Shown piece after piece: positions 33,627 through 45,240 of a stretch of 51,844 nt of DNA (position 1 is the stretch's first letter; each line of letters begins with the position of its first letter). The stretch covers positions 1-51,844 of the forward strand of contig SLLR01000001.1 in assembly GCA_007134025.1 (NCBI GenBank). Direction: 5' to 3'. The translations under genes and the position numbers were made by a program. A model generated the notes under the pieces. The model was not told the origin of the DNA. It made no database searches and worked only from the letters and a program-made list of their open reading frames with translations. This stretch comes from Desulfuromonadaceae bacterium. GTDB lineage: Bacteria > Desulfobacterota > Desulfuromonadia > Desulfuromonadales > Syntrophotaleaceae.

Positions 33627-34859
33627 ATGCGAAGAGTCGTAGTAACGGGGATCGGGGTCGTATCCGCCCTGGGAACGGGGATAGAAAACAACTGGGATGC
33701 TCTGATGGCCGGGCGCTCCGGTATCGATGTCATCACCCGATTTGACGCCTCTGAGTTTCCGACTCAGATTGCCGGCGAGGTCAAAGACTTCAATGCCGAA
33801 AATTATATCCCCAAAAAAGAGATCAAAAAAATGGATCTCTTTATTCAGTACGCCCTTGGCGCTGCCGAAGAAGCCATGCAGGATTCCGGCCTTGCGGTGA
33901 CCGAAGAGAACGCGGAAAGAGTTGGGGTTCTGGTAGGCGCCGGGTTGGGCGGCCTCCCGACCATCGAAAAGTATCACGAGATCATGCTGGAAGGGGGCTA
34001 TAAGAAAATCTCCCCGTTCTTTATTCCGATGCTGATCATCAATCTGGCACCAGGACAGATTTCCATGCGCTATGGTGCTAAAGGGCCCAACGTGTCCTCG
34101 GTCTCGGCCTGTGCTACCGGTACTCATTGTATCGGCGATGCCTATCACATGATCGCGCGAGGTGACGCCGATGCCATGATTGCCGGAGGAGCCGAATCGA
34201 CTATTACCCCGCTCGCCATCGGCGGCTTCAATGTCATGCGTGCGCTCTCGACCCGCAACGACGATCCCAAGGCCGCCAGTCGTCCCTTTGAAAAGAATCG
34301 GGACGGTTTTGTCATGGCCGAAGGTGCCGGCATCCTGATTCTTGAGGAGTATGAGCTAGCCAAGGCGCGCGGGGCGAGGATTTACGGTGAAGTCTGCGGT
34401 TACGGCCTGACGGGCGATGCCCATCATCTTACCGCTCCGGCTCCTGGTGGCGAAGGGGCTGTCCGCTGTATGAAAATGGCGGTCAAGAATGCCGGAGTGG
34501 CTGTGGACGAGGTGGACTATATCAACGCCCACGGTACCTCGACCCCTTTTAACGATCTCTACGAGACCATGGCCATCAAAACCACCTTCGGCGATCGGGC
34601 GCAAAAGATCATGGTCAGTTCCACCAAAAGCATGACCGGTCACGCGCTGGGCGCTGCGGGCGGAATCGAGGCGGTCTACTGCCTGCTTGCCATGGACCGG
34701 GGCGTGGTCCCGCCGACCATCAATTTTCAGGAATCCGATCCCGAGTGCGATCTGGATTATGTCCCCAACGAGGCGCGTCAGGCCCGGGTCAGGGTAGCTC
34801 TGTCCAACTCCTTCGGGTTTGGCGGCACCAACGCCAGTCTGCTGTTTCGCAAGGTATGA
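33627..34859 (+). CDS. fabF: 3-oxoacyl-ACP synthase II
   Basis: 410 residues. Elongating condensing enzyme with the Cys-His-His triad: VSACATGTH (Cys), [12 protein letters not shown] (His) and [13 protein letters not shown] (Lys and His). The N-terminus [17 protein letters not shown] and C-terminus [14 protein letters not shown] are canonical. ATG 33627 has AAGGAGG about ten bases upstream; the 11-codon extension is unsupported. It lies 309 nt after acpP, beyond tandem terminator-like hairpins. rpiB starts 11 nt after its stop. Confidence 0.97.
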   Translation: MRRVVVTGIGVVSALGTGIENNWDALMAGRSGIDVITRFDASEFPTQIAGEVKDFNAENYIPKKEIKKMDLFIQYALGAAEEAMQDSGLAVTEENAERVGVLVGAGLGGLPTIEKYHEIMLEGGYKKISPFFIPMLIINLAPGQISMRYGAKGPNVSSVSACATGTHCIGDAYHMIARGDADAMIAGGAESTITPLAIGGFNVMRALSTRNDDPKAASRPFEKNRDGFVMAEGAGILILEEYELAKARGARIYGEVCGYGLTGDAHHLTAPAPGGEGAVRCMKMAVKNAGVAVDEVDYINAHGTSTPFNDLYETMAIKTTFGDRAQKIMVSSTKSMTGHALGAAGGIEAVYCLLAMDRGVVPPTINFQESDPECDLDYVPNEARQARVRVALSNSFGFGGTNASLLFRKV

Positions 34860-34870
34860 AGGATACGCGG

Positions 34871-35326
34871 ATGTTTCTCATTGCCAGCGACCATGGTGGA
34901 TTGCCGATGAAGGAGCGGATTGTCAGTTGCCTGCGCCAGCGGGGGATCGAGGTTCTCGACTTCGGTACCAACAACGGCGACTCGGTGGATTACCCCGACT
35001 TCGGAGAAAAAGTGGCTCGCGCCATCTCTCGCGGCGAAGCCGACAAGGGCATCCTGGTCTGCGGTACCGGTATCGGTATGTCCATTGTGGCCAACAAGTT
35101 CCCCGGTGTTCGGGCGGCGCTGATCTGGGACGATTTTACTGCGCAGATGGCAAAAGAACACAACAATGCCAACATTGTCGTCCTGGGTGGCAGGGTTCAG
35201 AGTCCGGAGGCGGCCTGTCGCATGATCGGCATCTGGCTGGACGGGGTGTTTGAGGGTGGCCGGCACCAGCAGCGCCTGGATAAAATTGCCCGGATCGAAA
35301 AGGATCTTATGGCCGGCAAACTTTGA
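34871..35326 (+). CDS. rpiB: Ribose 5-phosphate isomerase B
   Basis: 151 residues. It interconverts ribose 5-phosphate and ribulose 5-phosphate. The start MFLIASDHGG, the DFGTNNGDSVDYPDF segment, the active-site Cys in LVCGTGIGMSI and HNNANIVVLGGR are signatures. Two starts compete: ATG 34856 overlapping the fabF stop, with almost no spacing to a ribosome binding site, and ATG 34871 with GAAGGA seven bases upstream; the latter also matches the family N-terminus. Ribulose 5-phosphate is a riboflavin precursor used by ribBA further along. Confidence 0.95.
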   Translation: MFLIASDHGGLPMKERIVSCLRQRGIEVLDFGTNNGDSVDYPDFGEKVARAISRGEADKGILVCGTGIGMSIVANKFPGVRAALIWDDFTAQMAKEHNNANIVVLGGRVQSPEAACRMIGIWLDGVFEGGRHQQRLDKIARIEKDLMAGKL

Positions 35327-35331
35327 ACGTG

Positions 35332-35374
35332 AACAGGGAATGGGCAGATCGCAAACTGCCCATTCCCTGTTTTT
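35332..35374 (+). terminator. Terminator after rpiB
   Basis: Perfect 15-16 bp stem: AACAGGGAATGGGCAG (35332-35347), loop ATCGCAAA, CTGCCCATTCCCTGTT, then TTTT. It starts a few bases after the rpiB stop and should end the fabF-rpiB transcript before glyA. Confidence 0.9.
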
Positions 35375-35424
35375 GAAGAAATTCAATTATCAGAATACAT
35401 CGAGTTACAGGGAGGTTGTCAGGA

Positions 35425-36675
35425 ATGGCTGAAAAGCTCGCGAGTTTTGATCCCGAAGTGGCCGGAGCCATTCGGCAGGAAACAGAGCGTCAGGAATATA
35501 ACCTGGAATTTATCGCGTCGGAAAACTTTGTCAGTGAACAGGTCATGGAGGCCCAGGGTTCGGTCATGACCAATAAATACGCCGAGGGGTACCCCCGCAA
35601 GCGTTTTTACGGTGGCTGTGAAAAGGTCGACATGGTCGAGGACCTGGCCATCGCCCGGGCTCGGGAACTGTTCGGTGCCGAGCATGCCAATGTACAGGCC
35701 CACTCCGGTTCCCAGGCCAACATGGCGGTCTATTTCGCAGTCTGCAAGCCGGGGGATACGGTTCTGGGGATGAATCTTTCCCACGGTGGCCATCTGACGC
35801 ACGGATCGCCGGTCAACTTTTCCGGCAAGATGTATCATATCGTTTCCTACGGGGTAGAAAAAGAAACCGGCAGGATCGACTACGACGAGGTGGAACGGCT
35901 TGCCCTGGAGTGCCGGCCCAAACTCATCGTCGCCGGTGCCAGCGCCTACCCGCGCACCCTCGATTTTGAAGTTTTTCGCCGAATTGCCGACAAGGTCGAT
36001 GCCAAGGTCATGGTCGACATGGCCCACATCGCCGGACTGGTGGCTGCCGGACAGCACCCCAGCCCCGTTCCGTACGCTGAATTCGTCACTTCCACAACCC
36101 ACAAGACCTTGCGTGGTCCCAGGGGAGGACTGGTTCTGTGTCGTGAAGAATACGCCAAGCTCATCGACAGCAACATCTTTCCGGGTATTCAGGGCGGACC
36201 TCTTATGCATGTCATTGCCGCTAAGGCGGTGGCTTTCAAGGAGGCCCTGACCCCCGAATTTAAAGCCTACTCGGAACAGGTGGTCATTAATGCCGCCGTA
36301 CTGGCCCGGTCGCTGGTACAGAAGGGATTCAACCTGGTCTCCGGCGGTACTGACAATCATCTTATCCTGATCGACTTCAGTGGTACCGAGATCACCGGCA
36401 AAATGGCGTCGGCGGCCCTGGAAAAAGCTGGGATTACCGTTAACAAAAACACCGTCCCTTTTGAAACCCGGTCTCCCTTCGTTACCAGTGGAATTCGTCT
36501 CGGCACGCCGGCGACCACCACCCGCGGCCTCAAAGAACCGGAGATGGAGCGTGTCGCCGGCTGGATCGCCCAGGCGCTCGCTCATATGGACAACGACGCG
36601 GTGCTGGAAGAGATACGTGCCCAGGTGCGGGAACTCTGCACACGCTTTCCTCTCTATGCCCATCGGTTGAAGTAA
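35425..36675 (+). CDS. glyA: Serine hydroxymethyltransferase
   Basis: 416 residues. PLP enzyme converting serine and tetrahydrofolate to glycine and methylene-THF. [55 protein letters not shown] and the PLP-lysine motif [14 protein letters not shown] are invariant. ATG 35425 has GGGAGG nine bases upstream. It heads an operon with the dCMP deaminase (1-nt overlap of stop and start) and links folate one-carbon units with dTMP synthesis. Confidence 0.98.
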   Translation: MAEKLASFDPEVAGAIRQETERQEYNLEFIASENFVSEQVMEAQGSVMTNKYAEGYPRKRFYGGCEKVDMVEDLAIARARELFGAEHANVQAHSGSQANMAVYFAVCKPGDTVLGMNLSHGGHLTHGSPVNFSGKMYHIVSYGVEKETGRIDYDEVERLALECRPKLIVAGASAYPRTLDFEVFRRIADKVDAKVMVDMAHIAGLVAAGQHPSPVPYAEFVTSTTHKTLRGPRGGLVLCREEYAKLIDSNIFPGIQGGPLMHVIAAKAVAFKEALTPEFKAYSEQVVINAAVLARSLVQKGFNLVSGGTDNHLILIDFSGTEITGKMASAALEKAGITVNKNTVPFETRSPFVTSGIRLGTPATTTRGLKEPEMERVAGWIAQALAHMDNDAVLEEIRAQVRELCTRFPLYAHRLK

Positions 36676-37148
36676 TGAGCCGCCCGTCCTGGGACGAGTA
36701 CTTTATGGAAATCGCCTGCCTGGTGGCCAGACGCTCGACCTGTCTGCGCCGCCGGGTCGGTGCGGTGCTGGTCAAGGACAAGAACATTCTTGCGACCGGC
36801 TACAATGGAACCCCTTCGGGCATTCGTCATTGTGACGAGACGGGCTGTCTGCGGGAGCAGCAGCAGGTTCCTTCCGGTCAGCGGCATGAACTGTGTCGCG
36901 GCCTCCATGCCGAACAGAATGCCATTATTCAGGCCGCCAAGCACGGCATCAACATCAGCGGTTCCACCCTGTATTGCACCAATTCTCCCTGCGTCATTTG
37001 CAGTAAAATGATTATCAACGCCGGCATTCGGAAAATCTTCTATCGGCAGGGTTACCCGGACCCGCTCTCTCGACTCATGCTTGAAGAAGCCGGGGTGGCG
37101 GCGGTTCAACAGGACTTTTCGAATGACAATTCGGGTGAGTGCCGATGA
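36675..37148 (+). CDS. Deoxycytidylate (dCMP) deaminase
   Basis: 157 residues. Zinc-dependent deaminase making dUMP for thymidylate synthesis. The catalytic HAE is in [11 protein letters not shown] and the zinc cysteines in [11 protein letters not shown]; the N-terminal [20 protein letters not shown] and [12 protein letters not shown] match ComEB/dCMP-deaminase proteins. The start ATG overlaps the last base of the glyA stop, and the end overlaps nrdR by 4 nt, indicating coupled translation. Its dUMP product and the glyA-derived methylene-THF meet at thymidylate synthase. Confidence 0.93.
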   Translation: MSRPSWDEYFMEIACLVARRSTCLRRRVGAVLVKDKNILATGYNGTPSGIRHCDETGCLREQQQVPSGQRHELCRGLHAEQNAIIQAAKHGINISGSTLYCTNSPCVICSKMIINAGIRKIFYRQGYPDPLSRLMLEEAGVAAVQQDFSNDNSGECR

Positions 37149-37618
37149 AGTGTCCTTTTTGCGGATTTGCCGACAACCGGGTGATCGATTCGCGCCTTGG
37201 CAAGGAAGGCAACAGCATTCGCCGGCGGCGGGAATGCCTTCAGTGTGAAAGACGGTTCACCACCTATGAGAGGGTCGAGGAGATCCTGCCTCTGGTCATC
37301 AAGAAGGACGGTCGGCGGCAGCCCTTTGACCGGCTCAAGGTCATTGCCGGCATGCAGCGGGCCTGCGAAAAGCGCCCGGTATCCTTTGCCACCATTGAGC
37401 AGATCGTGGATCAACTGGAGCGTCAGTTGCAGGAAAGCGGCGAACGGGAGATCGACTCCAGCCGAATCGGCAAGGCCGTTATGGACGCTTTGCACGAAGT
37501 GGATGAAGTGGCTTACGTGCGCTTCGCTTCTGTTTATCGCCAGTTCAAGGACCTCAACGAGTTCATGGCCGAGCTCAAGCAAATCCTCGCTGAGGGAGGC
37601 GAAGAAAAGCCCGAATAG
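37145..37618 (+). CDS. nrdR: Transcriptional repressor NrdR
   Basis: 157 residues. N-terminal zinc ribbon ([17 protein letters not shown] ... [15 protein letters not shown]) followed by an ATP-cone ([16 protein letters not shown] onward). NrdR senses ATP/dATP and represses ribonucleotide reductase genes through NrdR boxes. ATG 37145 overlaps the dCMP deaminase stop; a GTG two codons earlier is possible. It sits between nucleotide and riboflavin genes, the usual nrdR-rib arrangement. Confidence 0.97.
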   Translation: MKCPFCGFADNRVIDSRLGKEGNSIRRRRECLQCERRFTTYERVEEILPLVIKKDGRRQPFDRLKVIAGMQRACEKRPVSFATIEQIVDQLERQLQESGEREIDSSRIGKAVMDALHEVDEVAYVRFASVYRQFKDLNEFMAELKQILAEGGEEKPE

Positions 37619-37725
37619 ACGGCAACTGATCAGCGCTCAGTCAGCTGGAAAGCACAAAATGCCTGTTTACGGGTGGTGAAGATTTGCAACAGGCTTTACT
37701 CTATTTCGATCAGGTCTTTTAAGTT

Positions 37726-38835
37726 ATGCCGTTATGCGAAGAGCGCTATATGCTGCAAGCTCTTGAGCTGGGCCGTCGTGCCGAAGGCCGCACAGGACCC
37801 AATCCTGCCGTGGGAGCGGTCATTGTCACCGCCGGAACGGTTGTTGGCGAGGGTTTTCACCCCGAGGCGGGCCAACCGCACGCCGAAATTTTCGCTCTGC
37901 AACAAGCCGGTGAACGGGCCTTGGGCGCCGATCTGTACGTGACCCTGGAACCCTGCTCTCATCAGGGACGTACCGGTCCCTGCACCGAAGCCATCATTGC
38001 CGCCGGTATCGCGCGCGTGTTCGTCGGTACCGAAGATCCTAATCCCCGAGTGGCCGGTAGCGGCATTCGCCGCTTGCGAGAGGCCGGCATTTCGGTGGAG
38101 GTCGGTCTCTGCAAGGGGGAATGCCGTCATCTGATTGCCCCCTTTGCTAAGCACATTACCACCGGCCGGCCCTTTGTCATCCTCAAAAGCGCTATCACCC
38201 TTGACGGCCAGAGCGCAACCGCAACTGGCGATTCCCAGTGGATATCCAACCGCAGCAGCCGCCAGCAGGTTCACCGCCTGCGGGATAGGGTGGACGCGAT
38301 TATGGTGGGGATCGGTACGGTCCTCAAGGACGATCCGCAACTGACTACCCGCATTGTCGGCGGTCGCGACCCGCTGCGGGTTGTGGTCGATTCCCACCTT
38401 CGTACTCCGCCGTCTGCCACGCTGCTACATCTGGATTCTCCGGCCGAAACCCTTATCGCCCATATTGCCGACGTCGATTTGGCGTCTCACCGGCGCCTCG
38501 CCGCCGCGGGTGCGGTCCTGCTGGAGGTGGCCGAACGGAATGGACGGGTCGATCTGCAGGATCTGCTGATCAAACTGGGTGAGCGGGGCGTTCAGAGCCT
38601 TCTTGTCGAGGGCGGCGCCCACCTCAATACGGGGTTTTTCGAGGCGGGACTGATCGACCGCATGCTGGTTTTCGTCGCTCCCAAACTGCTTGGCGGCTGT
38701 GGTGGTTTCGGTATCTTTGCCGGCCAGGGAGTATCGCGGCTGGCCGATGCCCTGCCGTTAGGGGAGATTCGTATTCAACGTTTCGGCGACGATGTGTTGA
38801 TAGAAGGGGAGGTGCAACGATGTTCACCGGACTGA
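37726..38835 (+). CDS. ribD: Bifunctional riboflavin biosynthesis deaminase/reductase
   Basis: 369 residues. N-terminal deaminase ([19 protein letters not shown] zinc site) and C-terminal reductase (from about 145; [40 protein letters not shown]). It performs steps two and three of flavin synthesis. ATG 37726 begins a product with [20 protein letters not shown] shortly after. The ribosome binding site is weak and the 107-nt leader has no FMN-riboswitch core. It overlaps ribE by 16 nt. Confidence 0.97.
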   Translation: MPLCEERYMLQALELGRRAEGRTGPNPAVGAVIVTAGTVVGEGFHPEAGQPHAEIFALQQAGERALGADLYVTLEPCSHQGRTGPCTEAIIAAGIARVFVGTEDPNPRVAGSGIRRLREAGISVEVGLCKGECRHLIAPFAKHITTGRPFVILKSAITLDGQSATATGDSQWISNRSSRQQVHRLRDRVDAIMVGIGTVLKDDPQLTTRIVGGRDPLRVVVDSHLRTPPSATLLHLDSPAETLIAHIADVDLASHRRLAAAGAVLLEVAERNGRVDLQDLLIKLGERGVQSLLVEGGAHLNTGFFEAGLIDRMLVFVAPKLLGGCGGFGIFAGQGVSRLADALPLGEIRIQRFGDDVLIEGEVQRCSPD

Positions 38836-39470
38836 TTGAAGATCTCGGATCTGTTCGGGACCTGCAGATTGCCGGCGGCGGCGGGCGGATTACCATCGCC
38901 ACGGTCCTGCCCATGAACGAGATCGCCCTCGGCGACAGCATTGCGGTGAACGGCGTCTGTCTGACGGTGGTTGATTTCGGTGGCGGCCAGTTCAGCGCCG
39001 ATGTCTCGGCTGAGAGTCTTTCGCGCACCCTGCTCGGCGAATTGCGTCGCGGACAGCGGGTGAACCTGGAACGGGCCCTGCGTCTCTCGGACCGTCTCGG
39101 GGGGCACCTGGTCAGCGGCCATGTGGACGGGCTGGGAAAAATTACCGAGCGGCGCCAGGACCATAATGCAGTGCGCTTTACGGTGGAGATTCCCCCGCCC
39201 CTGTGTCGCTACCTGGTGGAAAAAGGATCCGTCGCCGTTGACGGCATCAGCCTCACCGTGAATCGGGTTTTCGAGGGCGGCTTCAGCTTCGCGGTGATCC
39301 CTCATTCCCTGTCCCGAACCACCCTCCAGGAGCGCCAGGTCGGTGCCCGGGTGAATATTGAGACCGACCTTCTCGGAAAGTATGTCGAACGACTTTTGGG
39401 GACGGGCTCCGGAGGGACTGAGAGAGCGCCGCTGAGCCTGGACACGCTTGCCAAGAACGGCTTTCTGTGA
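38820..39470 (+). CDS. ribE: Riboflavin synthase, alpha subunit
   Basis: 216 residues, two tandem lumazine-binding barrels. [12 protein letters not shown] at the N-terminus, [11 protein letters not shown] in the first repeat and [11 protein letters not shown] in the second, and [11 protein letters not shown] between them, are the hallmarks. It dismutates two lumazines into riboflavin. ATG 38820 is inside the end of ribD with GGGGAGG seven bases upstream. Confidence 0.97.
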   Translation: MFTGLIEDLGSVRDLQIAGGGGRITIATVLPMNEIALGDSIAVNGVCLTVVDFGGGQFSADVSAESLSRTLLGELRRGQRVNLERALRLSDRLGGHLVSGHVDGLGKITERRQDHNAVRFTVEIPPPLCRYLVEKGSVAVDGISLTVNRVFEGGFSFAVIPHSLSRTTLQERQVGARVNIETDLLGKYVERLLGTGSGGTERAPLSLDTLAKNGFL

Positions 39471-39501
39471 CATAGTACGCCCCGCGAAAGGGAGGCACAT
39501 C

Positions 39502-40707
39502 ATGCCGATTAAAAATATCGAAGCGGCTCTGGAGGATATCCGCCAGGGCAAGATGGTCATTCTGGTGGATGACGAAGATCGGGAGAACGAAGGCGATCTG
39601 GCCATGGCCGCCGAAAAGGTGACACCGGAGGCGGTCAACTTCATGGCCAAGGAAGGGCGCGGGTTGATCTGCCTGACCCTGACCGAAGACCGGGCCGATG
39701 AACTGCAGCTGCCCTTGATGGTCCAGGACAACACCTCGTCTTTTGGCACCGCCTTTACCGTCTCCATTGAGGCCCGCCGCGGGGTCTCTACCGGCATTTC
39801 CGCCAAGGACCGCGCCACGACCATTCAGGTGGCGATTGCCGATGAGACCCGTGCCAGAGATCTCGCCCGCCCGGGTCATGTGTTTCCGCTGCGGGCCAAA
39901 AAAGGTGGCGTCATGGTTCGCGCCGGACAGACGGAGGGCTCGGTAGACCTGGCCCGCCTAGCGGGTCTGAAGCCCGCCGGGGTCATTTGCGAAATTATGA
40001 ACGACGACGGCAGCATGGCCCGCATGCCTCAACTGCAGGAGTTCGCCCGAAAGCACGATCTGAAAATTGTCACCGTGGCTGATCTGGTCAGTTACCGAAT
40101 GCGCAAGGAATTGCTGGTTCATCGGGCTGCCGAAACAACCATCCCTACACCTTATGGCGGCGATTTCCAGGCGATCGCTTACGAGAACGATGTGGACGAT
40201 CTGCAGCATCTGGCGCTGGTCAAAGGTACTATCGATCCTGAAAAGCCGGTTCTGGTGCGGGTCCATTCCGAGTGCCTCACCGGTGATGTGTTTGGCTCGC
40301 TGCGCTGCGATTGCGGTGATCAGTTGCACTCCGCCATGCGCCAGATTGCCGAAGAAGGAGGCGGTGTCGTCATTTATATGCGCCAGGAGGGACGGGGCAT
40401 CGGCCTGATCAACAAGCTCAGGGCCTATGGACTGCAGGATGAGGGAAAGGATACCGTGGAAGCCAACCTGGTCCTCGGTTTTCAGGACGACCTGCGGGAT
40501 TACGGCATCGGAGCCCAGATTCTGCGCGATCTTGGGGTACGCAACATTCGCCTGATGACCAATAACCCGAAAAAAATTGTCGGTCTCGAAGGTTACGGTC
40601 TGCAGATCGTAGAGCGGGTTCCCATCGAAATATCGCCGACCTGTGAAAATCTGCGCTATCTCACCACGAAACGGGAAAAGCTGGGACATCTGCTGGAGAA
40701 CCTGTAG
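39502..40707 (+). CDS. ribBA: Bifunctional DHBP synthase/GTP cyclohydrolase II
   Basis: 401 residues. N-terminal DHBP synthase (about 1-200: [28 protein letters not shown]-like [20 protein letters not shown]) makes the four-carbon unit from ribulose 5-phosphate; the C-terminal half is GTP cyclohydrolase II with the zinc cysteines in [19 protein letters not shown] and [16 protein letters not shown] 39502 has AAAGGGAGG upstream; the longer frame is unsupported. The fusion supplies both precursors of riboflavin. Confidence 0.97.
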   Translation: MPIKNIEAALEDIRQGKMVILVDDEDRENEGDLAMAAEKVTPEAVNFMAKEGRGLICLTLTEDRADELQLPLMVQDNTSSFGTAFTVSIEARRGVSTGISAKDRATTIQVAIADETRARDLARPGHVFPLRAKKGGVMVRAGQTEGSVDLARLAGLKPAGVICEIMNDDGSMARMPQLQEFARKHDLKIVTVADLVSYRMRKELLVHRAAETTIPTPYGGDFQAIAYENDVDDLQHLALVKGTIDPEKPVLVRVHSECLTGDVFGSLRCDCGDQLHSAMRQIAEEGGGVVIYMRQEGRGIGLINKLRAYGLQDEGKDTVEANLVLGFQDDLRDYGIGAQILRDLGVRNIRLMTNNPKKIVGLEGYGLQIVERVPIEISPTCENLRYLTTKREKLGHLLENL

Positions 40708-40776
40708 GGAGATTCTGCACCCGATACAGGTTGTCAAGTTCCGATCACACCGTTAACGACATCATCCGTTCGATTT

Positions 40777-40801
40777 CAGCCGGCGACAGAATCGCCGGCT
40801 G
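40777..40801 (+). other. Hairpin in the ribBA-ribH gap
   Basis: A perfect ten-pair stem, CAGCCGGCGA / TCGCCGGCTG, with loop CAGAA, no T run after it, ending a few bases before the ribH ribosome binding site (CAGGAG). It could stabilise or adjust ribH mRNA rather than end transcription. Confidence 0.5.
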
Positions 40802-40822
40802 CAACTTCAGGAGAAAAGAGCC

Positions 40823-41287
40823 ATGGGCAGAACTTTCGAAGGAAAACTCGATGCCAGAGGGTTCAAGATCGGTATCGTGGTCAGTCGCTTTAACAGCTTT
40901 ATCAGCGAACGGTTGCTGGAGGGCGCCATCGACGCTCTGGTGCGCCACAACGCTGAAGAAGACCATATCGACGTGATCAGGGTGCCCGGCGCCTTTGAGA
41001 TTCCCCTGGCGGCGAAAAAACTGGCCGGATCCGGTCGCTATGACGGTCTCATTTGTCTCGGAGCGGTAATTCGCGGCGCCACGCCTCATTTCGACTATGT
41101 CTGCGCCGAGGTATCCAAAGGGGTGGCTTCCGTGAGTCTCGACGCCGAACTCCCCATAGCCTTTGGCGTAATCACCAGCGATACCATCGAGCAGGCCATC
41201 GAGCGGGCCGGAAGCAAGGCTGGTAACAAGGGATCGGAAGCGGCCATGGTTGTCATTGAAATGCTCAGCCTGTTCCGGGCGCTGTAA
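40823..41287 (+). CDS. ribH: 6,7-dimethyl-8-ribityllumazine synthase
   Basis: 154 residues; forms the icosahedral or pentameric lumazine synthase. [51 protein letters not shown] (catalytic His region) and [20 protein letters not shown] are canonical. ATG 40823 follows GGAGAAAAG at fair spacing. A ten-pair hairpin lies just upstream. nusB begins 5 nt after its stop. Confidence 0.97.
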   Translation: MGRTFEGKLDARGFKIGIVVSRFNSFISERLLEGAIDALVRHNAEEDHIDVIRVPGAFEIPLAAKKLAGSGRYDGLICLGAVIRGATPHFDYVCAEVSKGVASVSLDAELPIAFGVITSDTIEQAIERAGSKAGNKGSEAAMVVIEMLSLFRAL

Positions 41288-41292
41288 CCGTC

Positions 41293-41760
41293 ATGCACAA
41301 CGGCTCCCGTCGTCAAGGCCGCGAAATGGCCGTCAAAGTACTTTTCGGCCTGTTTGATCGGGAGCAGGACCCCGATCAGGTGCTGGAAACCTTCTGGAGC
41401 AGCTTTCGATTTGGCACCGATGTGCTCGGCGAAGCCCTTGACGAGGCAGTGAAGCCGGTCAAACAGGAAGTTCGTCTGTTTGCCGAGCAACTGGTTCTCG
41501 GGGTGGCGAGCCACCGTCAGCAGATCGATCAACTGCTCGACGACTTTTCCACCAACTGGACCCTGGAGCGCATGTCTCGGGTCGATCTGGCAATTTTGCG
41601 CATGGCGGCCTTTGAGTTGCTGCATCATCCGCAAACTCCGACAAACGTTGTCATCAACGAGGCAGTCGAACTCGGCAAACGTTACGGCACCAGGGAAACC
41701 CCGGCGTTTGTCAACGGTCTGCTCGACAAGGTTGCGCGGGGTTGCCGTTCCGCTGACTAG
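41293..41760 (+). CDS. nusB: Transcription antitermination factor NusB
   Basis: 155 residues, all-alpha. NusB binds boxA RNA with S10 in rRNA antitermination. RRQGREMAVKVLFGLFD at the N-terminus and RVDLAILRMAAFELL, then PTNVVINEAVELGKRYGTRE, and FVNGLLDKVAR are diagnostic. It directly follows ribH, as in many bacteria. The frame of the next gene (hom) is open through its second half, a coincidence of GC-rich sequence. Confidence 0.97.
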   Translation: MHNGSRRQGREMAVKVLFGLFDREQDPDQVLETFWSSFRFGTDVLGEALDEAVKPVKQEVRLFAEQLVLGVASHRQQIDQLLDDFSTNWTLERMSRVDLAILRMAAFELLHHPQTPTNVVINEAVELGKRYGTRETPAFVNGLLDKVARGCRSAD

Positions 41761-41830
41761 AAGACCAGTTTTTTGCCGGGAGACGCAGGTTTCGTTTCGA
41801 TGCGTCATCATTTTATGCAAGGGGGGGGCT

Positions 41831-43141
41831 ATGCAGGAGATCAGGGTAGGCTTGCTAGGATTTGGCACCATCGGTGCCGGTGTGGTCAGGGTTTTTCAAC
41901 ACAATGCCCCGGTGATGAGTGATCGTCTCGGAGCCGTTCTCAAACTGGCGCGTATCGCTGATCTCGACATCACCACGGATCGCGGCGTGGAAGTTGGCCC
42001 GGGAGTTTTGACTACCGATGCCAACCAGGTTCTGACCGCGCCGGACATCGACGTGGTCATCGAGTTGATCGGGGGCTATGAGCCGGCCCGCAGCTTTGTG
42101 CTCAAGGCAATCGAACATGGTAAACACGTGGTGACCGCCAACAAGGCGCTACTGGCCAAATACGGCGAAGAGATTCTTGCGGCGGCTTCAAAAAAGGGCG
42201 TAGAGGTAATGTTCGAAGCCTCCGTGGGTGGTGGTATTCCAGTCCTTTCGGCGATCAAGGAGAATCTTTGCGTTAACCGCTTTCGCTCCATCTTCGGCAT
42301 TCTCAACGGAACCTGTAATTACATTTTGACCCGCATGACTGACGAGGGGGCTGATTTTGCCGCGGTCCTCAAAGACGCTCAGCAAAAAGGCTATGCCGAG
42401 GCCGATCCCACCTTCGATATCGAGGGGGTTGACACAGTTCACAAACTGGCGATCCTGATAGCTCTTTGCTACGGCACCCAGGTAGACCAGGAGCAGATTT
42501 ATCTGGAAGGCATCAGCCAGATCTCCGCGGTGGATATTCAATTTGCCCACCAGTTTGGCTACAAAATCAAGCTTCTGGCCATAGGCAAGGAGGTGGATGG
42601 TGAGATCGAAGCTCGGGTTCACCCGACCATGATTCCGCAGAACGCTCCCCTGGCCGATGTGGACGGAGTTTTCAATGCGGTTCGCCTGGTCGGCGATTTT
42701 GTTGGACCGGTCATGCTTTACGGACAGGGTGCAGGCATGGATGCCACCGCCAGCGCGGTGATGGGGGACGTGATGGCCATTGCCCGCAATCTGCTAAAAA
42801 ACGCGGTCGGTCGGATTCCGGCCATGGGCTACCAGGAATCGGCCATCAACCGGCGCCCGATTCGGGCCATGAATGACATCGTCAGTCGTTATTATCTGCG
42901 TTTCAATACCGTGGATCGCCCCGGAGTGGTGGCCCAGATCGCCCGTGTACTTGGCAATTTCCGAATCGGTATCTCTTCCATGATGCAACCGGAAGGCTGT
43001 GATGCGGACACAGTGGCGATCGTGATCATGACCCACGATGCCCAAGAAGCCGATATTCGCTCCGCTCTTGCCGAAATCGACCAGTTGGCAGTGGTCCACA
43101 AACCGAGCCATTTCATTCGAATCGAAAACTCCATTGAATAG
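41831..43141 (+). CDS. hom: Homoserine dehydrogenase
   Basis: 436 residues. It reduces aspartate semialdehyde to homoserine for threonine and methionine. NAD(P) loop GFGTIGAGVVR, TANKALLAKYG, EASVGGGIPVLSAI, GILNGTCNYILTRM and GYAEADPTFDIEGVD are signatures; an ACT domain (about 355-430, RFNTVDRPGVVAQIARVLGN) suggests feedback by threonine. ATG 41831 stands two bases after a run of eight G, which forms its ribosome binding site; the frame is open about 117 codons upstream through nusB, but no start there fits the family. Confidence 0.96.
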   Translation: MQEIRVGLLGFGTIGAGVVRVFQHNAPVMSDRLGAVLKLARIADLDITTDRGVEVGPGVLTTDANQVLTAPDIDVVIELIGGYEPARSFVLKAIEHGKHVVTANKALLAKYGEEILAAASKKGVEVMFEASVGGGIPVLSAIKENLCVNRFRSIFGILNGTCNYILTRMTDEGADFAAVLKDAQQKGYAEADPTFDIEGVDTVHKLAILIALCYGTQVDQEQIYLEGISQISAVDIQFAHQFGYKIKLLAIGKEVDGEIEARVHPTMIPQNAPLADVDGVFNAVRLVGDFVGPVMLYGQGAGMDATASAVMGDVMAIARNLLKNAVGRIPAMGYQESAINRRPIRAMNDIVSRYYLRFNTVDRPGVVAQIARVLGNFRIGISSMMQPEGCDADTVAIVIMTHDAQEADIRSALAEIDQLAVVHKPSHFIRIENSIE

Positions 43142-43213
43142 CGGCAGCGTTCCACATCATGTGACTTAAAAAAGACAGTCGGTGTTTTGACAGACCGGTT
43201 ACGTTAAGTGAAA

Positions 43214-43249
43214 CAAAAAAAGCGCCCCTTTTGCGGGCGTTTTTTTTTA
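43214..43249. terminator. Bidirectional terminator between hom and trmL
   Basis: An A run, CGCCC, a short loop containing TTTTGC, GGGCG, and nine T. It serves the rightward hom and the leftward trmL. Confidence 0.78.
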
Positions 43250-43280
43250 GCCAGTCTCGGCCTGTAGCTCCCTGTTTTCG

Positions 43281-43763
43281 TCAGTCCAGGCGGCCGGTCT
43301 GGCGCAGAGCTTCGTAAAGCACAATCCCGGTGGCAGTGGACAGGTTCAGGCTGCGAACCCGATCGCTGAAGATGGGGATGCGAAGGCAGCGCCCGGCATG
43401 GCGGCTGAGCAGGTCTTCCGGCAGCCCTTGGGTTTCCTTGCCGAAAACCAGAAAATCCCCGGGGCGGTACTCGGCCTGCGCATAACTGCGCCGGGCTTTT
43501 TTCGAGGTATACCAATAGCGGACACCGGGAAAGGCCTCCTGTAAGGCTTCCAGGGATGGCCAGCGACGAACGTCGACGGCATCCCAGTAGTCGAGACCGG
43601 CCCGTTTCAGATAACGGTCATTCAGGGAAAAACCCAGCGGTCCGACCAGGTGCAGAACGCTCTCTGTAGCCCCGCAAAGCCGGGCAATGTTGCCGGTGTT
43701 GGGGGGAATTTCCGGTTCGACCAGAACGATGTGAAAAGGCTTGGCGAAGCCGGGCATGATCAT
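43281..43763 (-). CDS. trmL: tRNA (cytidine(34)-2'-O)-methyltransferase
   Basis: 160-residue SPOUT methyltransferase. FHIVLVEPEIPPNTGNIARL, LVGPLGFSL, FGKETQGLP and the knot region RIPIFSDRVRSLNLSTATGI match TrmL, which methylates the wobble base of leucine tRNAs. ATG 43763 has AAGGG about five bases upstream; a TTG one codon earlier is possible. It follows metY in the same direction (59-nt gap). Confidence 0.95.
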   Translation of the reverse strand: MIMPGFAKPFHIVLVEPEIPPNTGNIARLCGATESVLHLVGPLGFSLNDRYLKRAGLDYWDAVDVRRWPSLEALQEAFPGVRYWYTSKKARRSYAQAEYRPGDFLVFGKETQGLPEDLLSRHAGRCLRIPIFSDRVRSLNLSTATGIVLYEALRQTGRLD

Positions 43764-43822
43764 CAAAACCCTTACAAATTACGGGCGGGCACAGGAATCC
43801 AGCAGGATCCGAAACGAACGGC

Positions 43823-45166
<1,344 letters not shown>

Positions 45167-45240
45167 TCATAGCAGAGTCCGAAGCTCGAGGGAAAGCCTC
45201 TTGTGGCGGGCCGAACAGTTTCAGAGGAGGCACAACGCCA

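Noticed and set aside
35419-36663. Leftward 414-codon open frame opposite glyA
   Set aside because: Antisense shadow of an invariant housekeeping gene in GC-rich codons.
37619-37725. FMN riboswitch ahead of ribD
   Set aside because: I looked for the RFN core blocks and saw none in the 107-nt gap; also none in the other gaps of the rib operon.
41480-41830. N-terminal extension of homoserine dehydrogenase
   Set aside because: The frame is open only because it shadows nusB; the family N-terminus and the ribosome binding site are at 41831.
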